Part shown: positions 38,136-49,287 of the stretch, piece after piece
How positions within the stretch are numbered: the first letter of the stretch is position 1
How the letters are laid out: each line of letters begins with the position of its first letter
Made by a program: the position numbers and the translations under genes
Notes under the pieces: model-generated
What the model was told of the DNA's origin: nothing
Database searches by the model: none
Seen by the model: the letters and a program-made list of their open reading frames with translations, nothing else
NCBI GenBank assembly: GCA_945643635.1
Contig: CALZFC010000058.1
Location: forward strand, 806,001-870,000
Direction of reading: 5' to 3'
DNA from: Allodiplogaster sudhausi
Lineage: Eukaryota > Nematoda > Chromadorea > Rhabditida > Diplogasteridae
DNA: 64,000 nucleotides

Positions 38136-39831
38136 ATGACAAAAGAACTGTTGCTTCGTCTTCTCGTATGCATTTTTTATGTATTCGCCATTCCAAGATC
38201 AATGAACGGTCAGTTTTTAATTCATTGAACTAATATGACTTACACATACATACATTCATATATTCGTAGGAATTCTTCCCACAGTTGACATGAGTGTAGG
38301 CTCGAATAATGTCTACTCCAGGAAGATACACAATCACCACGAGATAAGGAGAGTTTATAATTATTTCAATTATTTTAAAGCTAACTAACCATTATTTTGT
38401 TCAAGGTAGAATGATAACAAAACTTTATGCTTCAGATAGTACTCTTCAACAAATTCGATTTCCCGGCTTTCCCGAACCGGCAGGTAGTTTCAATCTTCGT
38501 GACGGACTTCCAACTTCCATAAAAATGAATAGGAACGACGATGGAGAGAAACATTGGCCCCGCGTCGCAGCCAAAGAATATGATGCCAATGCAAAAGAAA
38601 ATGATTGAAGATGTGTATTTCGAGCGTTCTCTAAAGATCAAAATAAAAACAGAGAGCAGTTAGTCAAACCTTTTCAGTTCCATTTAATGCATTGATCCCT
38701 AAAATTTGTAACCGGATTTTTCTGCTGGAAATACTTAATTGCCATTGTTCATTTTCCAGTGCAGCATGTCCTCCTCCCTCTGTTCGTTACATCATTTTAC
38801 GGACGCTGCCGACGGGCGAAGAAGTAATCGAAGAGGCCCATGAAGTATGAACCTCTGAAGGAATAAGCGGCCTCTGCTAAGAAAGAAGCAAGAAGTGATG
38901 TCTTACAGGAAACTAGCGACGAAGTGCGCAGGGACGTCCTTGAGGAGGTCAAGACCATGCCGGACACAAAGCGGATAATAGGCCGGAGAAACTTTGAGGT
39001 CAGCGGATACTAACGATTTCATGATTTAAAAATAATTAATAATATAAAATTGTTTCTATGGGGGATAAACTTATAAATAAATTTTATGTGCTTGAAGAAA
39101 AGGCCTCTGACGACAGATGAGATCGAGCATGAAATTCTCGAATCAATGCCACGTTAGCGCTTGGTTTTCAGTCAATTTTTCTTACCGTTTTCATTTCGAG
39201 TACTTTTTCTTTTATGTTTGTAAATGATTGAAGCTGATGAAGTGACTACGATGAAGGAAGTCGTGGCGGTGGCCGAAGACGGAGTCCATCATGAAATGGA
39301 TGATGTCATTCGGGGAGGAGAGGCCGATGAAAACGGAAAGTGCAACAGCGACTCGTTGCGGGCTCTTATTCTAAATGTTAAATTTTTCCTTTTTCATTAC
39401 CCTTCAACGCGAGTATCTCCTCTGTGGAGTCCAAAAACACATTCCTGTTATAAAATAAGTCTGCATGAAAAAGAAAGTTTTCTTAAATAAATCAAATAGT
39501 GGGTGCCCTTAACCTAATAAATAATTTGAAGAATATCGTTTCGCATGATGCGGGAGCAACGAAGCGGGCGATTCATGCAGCGATTCCAGCGGGCGAACGT
39601 TGTAACTTCAATATCGTTTTCATTGCAAAATTGATGAGAATGTTTTACAAGAAGCCTGAAAGATGACCAACCTATCTCTCTGGACAGCAATCTGAAAAGT
39701 AACTTTTTGTTCTAGCTCAAGCGTCGGTGGTGTGCTCGTCGATCGGCTTCACATACTTGATCACCACCACGGACCACTGCGAAGCACAACGGGATGGTGT
39801 CATCTGCTTCGTCTACCGAAACGAGTCATGA
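38136..39831 (+). CDS. Orphan predicted secreted protein, 233 aa
   Basis: I do not recognise the family. Eight exons are mutually in phase: 38136-38208, 38406-38483, 38765-38844, 38909-38998, 39098-39152, 39234-39376, 39532-39598 and 39716-39831 (TGA), totalling 702 bp. Exon 1 begins MTKELLLRLLVCIFYVFAIP, a likely signal peptide. The middle is acidic and helical in character (VRRDVLEEVKTMPDTKRI; TTDEIEHEILESMP). The last exons carry four Cys, with a C-terminal TDHCEAQRDGVICFVYRNES. A further stretch at 38270-38352 has acceptor and donor sites and is open from exon 1, but ends in a phase that does not fit exon 38406, so I left it out. Splice sites were chosen by frame alone, so some boundaries may be wrong, but eight consistent joins are unlikely by chance. 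Confidence 0.6.
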
Positions 39832-41245
39832 AACCTTACTTCGCAACTCCCTTCCATTCTTCAAGTCACAATGTGAAAGGCAGAATGCTGATGACTTTCG
39901 AGAGATCTTTTTTCATTCTTTAATCACAGCCTTTCCTGCCAAGGCTTGCTGCAAACAACGCAAACAAACATACAATAGGCGTATTTATCGATAACTCAAC
40001 TCTCATTTTTGTTAAACACTTGTAGTATCTCACGTTAATGGCGCGGCCAGATGTTGACGGCATCGCGCCTATGGGAGATTGTAGGATACGTTCATATTTA
40101 TCTACATTATATATTTTCTGTCATTCACAACATCACCGTCCTTATTCGAAGAAGCTAACTACATATATCTGTCAAATCTCTCATTAAAGTGCTTGCAAGC
40201 TTGTGATAGGCAAATTAAACGTTTTGACTTCAACTTAACTGTATGTAGTATCCAACAACAAAACAGCACTTAATGTTAATAAGAATTAATCTGCGCAAAT
40301 GAGTTCGGAATCATGACTTGTTTGCATCCACCTTCGTAAGTAATATTTGCTCATTAAAATAATGACGCTATCCATACATATCGCAAAAAGTTCGTGAACG
40401 CAAAAGATCGGGTCTATAAACTGCACAGGAATTCCACAAATAAATAATATCGTTAAAATACAACATATGTACGTGCTTGAATACAATAAAAATTCTTTAA
40501 AGGGAAAAGAACATGCGAATCAACAAATGGATAGAAGTCGAGTGAAACGGAGACGCTGCGGAGCAGCCAAAGAATGACGGCCGAATTCGTGCCGCAACAC
40601 AGAAGCAATGAAAGTGTTCTGGATGAGAGACACATTCGGCTGGCTGCCCCGGAGACGAAGTGAATGGAGAGAACGGACTAAGCAAACAAACTTTAAAAGA
40701 AACATGTCATGCAATCGTAAGTTATAATTCACCTGATTTTGCATGTTATAATAAATAAAGCAGAAATTTCCATCAATGTTTGGCTGACTCGTATTCGGTA
40801 TCATAATTCATAAATCACCTTTTGAAGAACGCCTGAATTCATCGGCTTAAATCTTAGCATATTTTCGATGGAGACGTCATTAATTTCGTATTCGCTTGGA
40901 TAGGGGTGATAGACAGAATAAGACTACATACATATAAATTGAGAAATTCAGTATATGATTTGTTAAGCATGTGATATGAAGAAACATGCAGAAGAGAATT
41001 GAGTAATGGGTTTTATAATTTGCCCTTTTGGAAGAATGTGTTTTCTATACTACATAGCAGGAAATACATTAACTAGCATTCTTGGTTGATACTACGCACT
41101 AATAGCGATGTATCACGCGTGCATGACTCGGGTACCGTATTCGACTCGCAGTGTGACAACAATCAAAGAAACGAGTATTGGTGCAAAAGGCGAAAATAAT
41201 CAGCATAAAAAGGGAAGTATAATAATGGTTGGTAGTTTCAGGCAG
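39832..41245. other. Region between two convergent genes
   Basis: This separates the 3' ends of the orphan gene (+) and the G-alpha gene (-). Two GC-richer patches, 40026-40080 and 40535-40663, are open on the plus strand with plausible acceptors and could be extra 3' exons; see the findings. AATAAA motifs occur on the plus strand at about 40437-40445 and 40750. Confidence 0.5.
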
Positions 41246-42458
41246 TCAGTAGAGTCCGCATCCCTGGAGATTGGCCTGGATGATCATGTCAATGACAGAG
41301 TCGAGGATCATCTGCACTTGGTTCGTGTCCGTCGCACAAGTCTGGTGCATGTAGATCGTCTTCTCCGGATTCGCGTTCAGACCTTCAAACTTCTGCTCGA
41401 TGTACGTCACGGCTTCGTCGTAGTTCATGCCGCCTGCAGATGCAAGATGTTTTAATAATAGTGTTTCACTAATGTTTCGCGAAGATATTTAGATAAACAT
41501 ATTTTTTATTATTAGTTTTTCTCAAAACATGCTTTTTGCAGTGCTAAATTGGCAGTTACATTTTTGATTCATGAGAAATGTTATATATTTCCATAGATAA
41601 TTCCAGCCGGCTTTTTCAATGGCGCGCTGCGCTAGAATATTTTGCACAACTCAATGGGAAGAAAGTGATGACGACAGCAGGGAATGAGCTCTTTCTATGG
41701 AAGATGACGTTCTATCACAGAGGACAACGCAAGTCAACTTTGCGCAATCTTCATTACAATGTCAACACTTGAAAGCTTAAGATTATTGTAATTTTTCACC
41801 CGACGAAATATGTTTAAAAAAGTTTTAAACGTATTTACATATAATGAGATGATGCATGGAGATAAAATAGCCAAATGAACTGCTTTTATGCAAAGTACAA
41901 TTTGATTTTCTCGTCTCTCTCTCCCTTCTTACCTTTATACTCTGGGAATGCAGTGGTGAGTGGCGAACGACCAATCTTCTCAGCGAAGAGATCTTTCTTA
42001 TTGAGGAAGAGAATCATGGAAGTGTTGATGAACCAGCGAGAGTTGCAGATCGACTCGAAGAGTCTCATCGACTCCACCATTCGGTTCTGAAGAGGAAAGA
42101 GAAATGAAGACGAGGTAAAAAGAAATCGTCGTCCTCTCAATTTCTGCGCATTCGTCAATAAGGCTCATTTAGAGGCCAAAAATCACCGAATTGCGTAAAA
42201 ACAAATTTTTATTCTGTGTCTTGTGCTTGTAGCTACAAAATGTGTTGCAATTTTCGGATTGAAAAAAATGAGCAAGAGAGGGGAGAGGGGAGAGTCTAAA
42301 AATTATTTAACAAACAGCAAGCACGTGATTACGAAAAATGTAAAGATCTTAAAATGTTGCTCACTGTGTGATCTCTCGCTCCTCGACGCTTTCACTTTCA
42401 GCGTCTTCCGCTTGTTTTCCTCCCTAGCACTATCACTATCTCCTTTTCTTTCTCTCTT

Positions 42459-42490
<32 letters not shown>

Positions 42491-45400
42491 CCTTTCTTAC
42501 TCTCTCCCACGCTCTCTTTCTCTAACCGTTGATTCATCCTCGAAAAGTACTTGGTCGTACTCGCTGATGGCAGCAATGAAGATGATTGCGTTGACATCCT
42601 CGAAGCAATGAATCCACTTCTTCCGCTCGGATCGCTGGCCGCCGACGTCGAAGACCCTGAAGAAAAGCAAGAAACGTGAAGATGGCGAGAGAGAAAGAAA
42701 AGTAGAGAAAGAGAGAATGAAAAATGAGTTGATGAAATAGAATGAAAGGAAAAGAAAGCTAACCGAAAGTCGACGTTCTTCATCTGGAACTTGACCTCAA
42801 CAATGCCCGTCGTCTTGATTCGGGAGAGGAGAATATCCTGCTCGGTGGGGACATAATCGGGCTGCGAGATTCGTTCGATACTTCCGAGGAAGCTAAAACG
42901 ACAATTTGGATTATTACCTATCTATATTTTTTTTACCTACATGCATGTCTTTCGTGTTCCTGAGAAGTTCGTGCTAAAGTCATGGCTATAACATGTCTTT
43001 GGGTTACATTTAGCTAAGCAGATTGTCATTGCGCGCTGTGTGAACCCGAAGTGCCAGCACTTTCAATCGAGTAATCTCCGGCATAAATAGATTACGCAGC
43101 TGATTGGCGTGGGCAATTTTCCTGCGCAAAAATGCCAAAAAGGAAAGTCAGCTCTGTTAGCTTCAGAGTTCGTCTTTTGAAACAAGAAAATTCTACGAAA
43201 CCAAGGCACGGAAAACAGCGAGAAGTAAATAGATAATGAGACCAATTGAAGCATATGCTTGGTGTTGTTATGATTGAAACTGCTCTCTGATCGCTGCATA
43301 CAAATTATTCTGCCTCTATAATTTACAGTTGCGACAATCTCTCTTTCATTCTGTTGTTTGTTCGGATGTCAATATGACGTAACATTTGTGGCTGAACGGC
43401 AGAAGTGGTTATTTCTTGGAAATATGTATGTGTGTACATACAATACGTATGTACATACGCAGGAAAAAAAAGAGTAAAATAGCAGTAATTCTGCTGTTGA
43501 AGCACAGAGTGCACTTAGAGGGCAAGCTTACTAGACAGCTGATTCAGGCAGTTGGTATTCGTTGCCACGAGCTACGGCGTCCACGCTCACTGCACGATCG
43601 GCCCAGAGAGAAAGCAACGCCTCAAGAGAATTTGGCAATCAGAAGAGGACAGACAATCGGTGAGATTAACAAAAAAACACTTCATGTAAAGAGTAGAACG
43701 TTTCATTGAAAGATATCCGTGAATTCTACTAGCCTTGGTGACTTCTGGGGTGAATCGTTCAGACTCTCTCCCCGATTTGACGACGTCCATGACTGTTCTG
43801 ACATCGGACTGAAAAGGAAACAGTTAAGCAGTTCATGTAGCTTGATAGCCAACCTCCTTGGACGGATTCTCCAGTTGGATGCGCAGCTGAGGCAAGGCGC
43901 GGAGAATCGAAGCGAGAGCCGTGACCGTGTTGTTGTAGATCACGCCACGCTGCTGCTCTGCCTCTTGCTCCGTGAAGCCGTGGTCGTGCAGTATTCTGAA
44001 GAGAGAGAGAGAGAGAGAGACAGAGAGACAGAGAAAGAGTGAGGATAAAATTGATGGTAAAGAAGAGAAGATAAAGAGAAAATAGAGAAGCAGAAGCATA
44101 ACGAGAGACATAAAGAGGAAGTTATTAGAAAGGGCAAGAAACCAACGATGTCGTCATCTTTGGTTACGTCCACCTATGTACGTATCCACATTACTTTTAT
44201 TGCGTAAATGTGCTTACTTACTAAACTTACGTATTTAACCATAGGAATGTGGAACATAGGAAGGAAATAGAACGGAAAGGCGAAAAAAAAATGTGTGTGT
44301 TCTTTTTTTGTAAACGAAGGTATTTTCAAATATTTCTGAATGTAACCATTATTTGTAACACCTGCACACATACATATGTATGTATATAGAAACATGCATA
44401 CATATATAAATATTTGCCTCATTTCAGTGATCTTTAATTTAAACGTCTACATATTCGAGTCCCGTATTACTTTTAGGGTAATCTAATCAAGCAGCTGTTT
44501 CATACAGAAATGTACTATACATAGGTTTCCCAGCTGATTTGATTCATGCATGTAGTTCGTGCTTGATCATTCTAATCCCGAAGTTTCTAGACCTAGTTTC
44601 CACTTTACCTTAGAGTCAGTGAACTCTTAGAACAACGCATCGTCATTGTTTGCAATTCTATAGAATCGCCTTTTCAATATATGTACTCTCAAGAGTCTAA
44701 AGTCACGTTTCGTCTTTTCAGAGATCTGTCTATATCACATAGAAATTCATTGTATAAAGGGGACCATGATATGTATACAAAATTCCCTAACAATGTGCTC
44801 ATTAGAGGAACCGTCCTTGTGTTGTCACTCAAAGCTGATATACCACTTTTTAACCCAACTCGTTACACCATGAATTTAGCGAAAATGGTTAAATATAACC
44901 AGAGCTTTTGAATAGCGTGCAAATTAGAAATCAGAATGAAGACTCTACGAGAGAACTGCTCACCTCATCTGCTTGAGCACTGTGCTCTTCCCGCATTCAC
45001 CAGCACCTGAAAATGGAATGGACCAATATAATATGAATACTCTAATATGTACATTAATTATTGCTTTCCGTGCTCAACTACATATGTCAGAAGCTTCCAA
45101 ATGCGTTTTTAGACTTAAGATGGACATCTCTATAAACACTGCGTTTCCTTACCATAAAATATCTTTTGTTATCCTGATTTCATATTCTCAGAATGGCCGC
45201 CAATGTCTTTCCCAAAGACTCCATTGCCGTTTGAGAATGCCTTTCCGTTTGCAGCGAATAGACCGGATATCTCTATTGCTATGGAGATTAGGACAGGATA
45301 AAAAAGAATTATTTTTTTCGAAACAAGAGAATAATGGGTATTGATTTTTCAAAGGCTTTATTGAATGACCGAAGACGGTCAAAGAGAGACCATTTTTGAA

Positions 45401-46202
45401 AAAAATTGCCATAGAATTGTATATCTTTCGGCTTCAATAAATTCCACATCTCAACATTAAAATCGCACCAATCAGGAGCTTCTCAGAAACATTATCTGGT
45501 GGCTTCCACACGTTCTTACCATCTAACATTTCTTTCACAAGTCAAGTTGTGTGCTTACAAATTTGACAATTAATTGTAGCTCTGAGCCAGCATTCTGCTG
45601 TGTAGATCGGCAGGCTACATTTCTAACCATAGAGAGCTAAAAATTTAAATTAATCGATACATCACAATCATGCCTTTCTTGCAACTCTCGCAAAAAAAGC
45701 TATTGCTCTGGTTTAGCCCTTAAGAAAACTTATCTTTGTATGCATGTATTACTGCAATCATCCCCATCCAAATCAAGTTCTCGCTATTTCACAATTTTCT
45801 ACTTCAGCCAAAGTAGACTCTTTCCTGCCAACAGCACGAATGCAATTTAACTTGTTGACCAGAAACTATCGAAGAAATTGCTACTTCGAAATGGCAGAAG
45901 TCAACTTGAGACCTGTATGAGAACACATTACAATTATGCAAGAAGCTTGCAAATTTTGTGGTGCCGTCACTACAAGAAAGCTTCCCTGAATCCGAGGCTC
46001 AAATCTGAAATTTTTTCTGTATGTCCTAGTCCTTTTCTGCTGAATAGTATTGCGAAGTGAAAGAAGAAGGAAGAAAAGACTTGCCGAGCAGCAGAAGTTT
46101 GACGACTTTGCTCTGTGCGAGATGGCCCTGCATCATTTCCTTGTCGATCGCCTTGCTCTTCTGCTGCAATTCCTTCTCCTCCGTCGACTGGCAGACGCCC
46201 AT
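41246..46202 (-). CDS. Heterotrimeric G protein alpha subunit, Gi/o class, 355 aa
   Basis: This gene encodes a complete G-alpha, a GTP-binding switch that couples membrane receptors (or GoLoco/GPR proteins) to effectors. Nine exons, in order: 46085-46202, 44964-45006, 43854-43995, 43734-43808, 43532-43620, 42764-42892, 42527-42656, 41933-42086 and 41246-41433; the total of 1068 bp is in frame. It starts MGVCQS (Gly2 myristoylation, Cys4 palmitoylation). P-loop GAGECGKST is at 40-48, switch I RIKTTG at 180-185, DVGGQ at 202-206, NKKD at 271-274 and TCAT near the C-terminus. The end NLQGCGLY has Cys352 at position -4, the pertussis-toxin site that defines Gi/o. Length is normal for the family. 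Residue 44 is Cys where most G-alphas have Ser. Introns 1 and 4 have GC donors. It could be orthologous to a nematode-specific GPA protein rather than GOA-1, whose tail is NLRGCGLY. Confidence 0.93.
42449..42490. repeat. (CT)n tract in a G-alpha intron
   Basis: A short CT tract between the exons at 41933-42086 and 42527-42656. On the transcribed (minus) strand it reads GA. Confidence 0.85.
44000..44035. repeat. (GA)n tract at a splice acceptor
   Basis: On the transcribed minus strand this is a CT tract directly before the acceptor of exon 43854-43995, where it can serve as the polypyrimidine tract. Confidence 0.85.
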
Positions 46203-48001
46203 TCTTGATGTCTCGAGAGGCTCTCTTCAGGGGAAGTGTTTCTTCGATGCTCTTCAATGAGTCCTTGATCCTCTGATTCCTCTGTTCTCAGAGAGGGACG
46301 GAGAGTGAGAGAGTGTGTCGAACAGAGAGAAGGAGAGAGAGAGAGTAAGAGAACAAAGGTTTTCTCACTCTTTTTGTCGTGGTGTGCGAGGGGGGAGTCT
46401 TGGGACGGCAGCGCGTGGCTGCCTTTGCTTGGTTACTGTGGAGGAGAGCGGGAGCAGCGGAGGGGAAAGTATCGATCGGGGAAAGAGAGAAGGCAAAAGG
46501 CTGCTACCTTCCGGGACTGCTTGAGGCAGGTGATTAAAGGTAACGAAGAGGTATGCGCTCTTTCTCTGGGCGGCAGAGAGAAGGAGACAGAGTGCGTGGA
46601 ATGGAGAGAGAAGGGAGACTTAAGATTGTCGCTGACGACGGAAGCTGTGTGACAAAATGTCGACGTGAACTCTTCCCGTGAATGCGCGAGAAGAGTGAGA
46701 GAAGAGTGATAAGAGAGGGAGAGAGGCTGTCAATTGTTTCGTCGACTAGAGAGCACCTGCTCGTGAAGCTAAGGGCATTTCTCTTTGCTGCGGTCGCCTG
46801 CAAGAACAGAAGGGATAAGAGTCATAAACGTCTCTACAATTCTCATCCAATCACACGGGCATTTATGCGAGCGAAATGATAGAGTGAGAAAAGTGCGATA
46901 TTGTGATGGCTACGATACTCCCTTGAAAAATGCCTGCATAACATAAAGACAATAATGAAAAGATAGATACAATACTGGCCAAAATGCTATTATATAATGG
47001 TTTATCGTTGAGTGCAGCGTTTTTGAAATATGAATTATATGCACGAAGCTTTCGGAGAATGTTTTTCTCTGACGATGAGGTCACAAAAAAAATCGATATC
47101 TCATAGGCTTGGTTGAACGGCAGATTACCTTGAAAGTGGATATTGAGAAATTAGGGGTACTTATCGGAAGAAAAATCATACGTCTTTTCACGACTTTGTC
47201 ATTGTCAAAGAGGGTATTCAATAGGAACGAGTTCAGTGAATGTATTAAGATTCTACTCATGAATTAATCAACTTAAAATAACTTGAAAATGGTTGTTTTA
47301 TTATCGTGAGGAAAATGAGCATGAAAGAGAGTTTCTTAATTCTATATAATGTCATACTTTGAAAGCAAAGAGCGAGTTCTGGTTTCCAAGTATTGGCTTC
47401 TCCCCCGCACATACAAAAAAAACGGAGGATGTGCATACGAATTGCCATTGGAGCGCCATTGTTTCTCATTGCTATTACAGTATTATGGTCATGAAAAAGT
47501 GCATTTCATATCGAGGATGACTAACAATACTACAATCACTAGGGTGTTTAATCCATTCCCATAATCTCCTCGATATGAAAATAAATTATGCAAGTGCTCT
47601 CTATCGCTCTCTCTCTCTCTCCCTCTCTCTCTCTCTCTCTCGTTATCCTCACACCTGATATTAGAATAGGTTTCATGTGATTCTATGACTAATTGCACCA
47701 AGAGTACTTGCAAATACTCAACCCTTCATCATTAATGGAAAGAAAAAGTATTATACAACAAACAACAGTAAGCCTACCCACTTATCAATATCACATCTAA
47801 AGGTCTAATATATTTATAAGTGAATAAAGGTTGAAGACAATAAACAACATGATGAGCCGAGAATCCATGTCTCTCCAACTCTTCCCTTTCTCTGTTTTTT
47901 TTCTCTATTTCCCTCTTTCTCTGAGTTAACATTTATTACCTCTAATCGATGTGTCTGTATTAATCTCTTCCTTCCTACCCCCCTCAACTCTCCTTCTCTC
48001 T

Positions 48002-48041
<40 letters not shown>

Positions 48042-48954
48042 ATCTCTCTCTCTTCTGCGAGAGTGCATGGGGCTGGCTCATGAGTAAATTAGAGGAAAAG
48101 TGTAGCCAATCACAATGACAAACAATTACTGACGCCAAAACATTCATAAAACAGATGGCAGTACAACATCGGCATGGAATGCAGTATCCGAAGCTGCTTT
48201 CTTCGTATGGACTGAGGGGGGGACACTCTTTTCTAGCTGCACGGACGGAGCATTTGAAATAATCAGAAACATTACACGATTTAATTTTACAACTCAATAA
48301 ACGGGAAGATAGATTTATAAGAACACAAATTCTCAAAGAAATTATTAAAGCTATTGTTTTGCTTAATATTGAAATAATTAACAATAATGGATGCGAAAAG
48401 AAAAGCCATACAGAACTCCCGAACTTTTTTTTTTTGCGAATGCAGAAAAACAGGCAGAAATTGTGATGTGTTATGTGCATGGTAAACTGAAATGTAGTGT
48501 TAGGTAAAAGGAAAGTGAAGTAGGATTAAGAATACATTTCAAAATGAGTAAGCAGGACAAAATTGCGGGGCGGGCGAGTATTGTTAAACACTTCACTCAT
48601 CCTTTCTTCTTTTGTCACTTACAAAACAAACGAATGGCCGCCGAGAGGCACGAACGCCATGAATCATAAAAATAGATTCCCATCGAAACAAATACCACAA
48701 AGTACGGCATACTTTTAAAATCTTATATGTAGCTATATCTTTTTCACTTGTGGTCCATAATCATTAAACTCTAATTCGGCAGCCAAACTCATATGTTGCA
48801 TCACTATGCAATGCGTACATTTTTTACACGGAAACTTGGGCATCCAACGGATCCGAAGGAGGATGGTTTCTATAAAAGTCTTAAGAGAGGGATGCCGTAT
48901 GTCGTCGAGTAAAAGTCCGCTGACGCTGTCACTGGCGCACTCGCGAAATCCCTG
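46203..48954. other. Region upstream of the G-alpha gene
   Basis: It should contain the 5' UTR and promoter of the minus-strand G-alpha gene; no motif identifies them. The first 600 bp are GC-richer with purine tracts. CT tracts lie at about 47606-47641 and 48008-48052. A 146-codon minus-strand open frame at 48040-48480 has no recognisable domain. Confidence 0.5.
47606..48052. repeat. Two (CT)n tracts
   Basis: CT runs at about 47606-47641 and 48008-48052. Confidence 0.9.
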
Positions 48955-49059
48955 ATGCTATACGCCTACATATGCCCAGGAATCGGTGCTCTTTTTCGCC
49001 TTTTTCGCCCAATCCCCTTTCCCAGTTATTTCATTATTCTCATTTTTAATCTTTCTCAG

Positions 49060-49287
49060 ATGGATAAAGATGGCTTTTGTGGAAATAAATCCTTGACGAC
49101 AAAAATCCGCCCGCATCTTGAATCCGACAATGTAACTATGCATGTCCCTGGATACCCTGAATACAACGTGTTTGAAGAGATGCGTTGGCTGCTCACAGGA
49201 AGTTTGGATTTACTCAGAGATCATTTTGATATGGACAGATGGATTAGGGGCTTGCGTATTGCTATGAATCGTCCGAAAACCACTTAG
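49060..49287 (+). CDS. Hypothetical terminal exon, 75 aa
   Basis: Immediately after a good acceptor (TCTTTCTCAG ending 49059), an ATG opens a frame of 75 codons ending in TAG. The composition is protein-like and non-repetitive (contains HVPGYPEYNVFEEMRWLLTG and MDRWIRGLRIAMNRPK). The frame also stays open upstream to 48955, but that part is hydrophobic and pyrimidine-rich, more like intron. I recognise no family. It may be the last exon of a small gene whose other exons I could not place. Confidence 0.35.
   Translation: MDKDGFCGNKSLTTKIRPHLESDNVTMHVPGYPEYNVFEEMRWLLTGSLDLLRDHFDMDRWIRGLRIAMNRPKTT

Noticed and set aside
48040..48480. 146-codon minus-strand open frame
   Set aside because: No family, no phase-matched neighbours, and part of it translates a CT tract.
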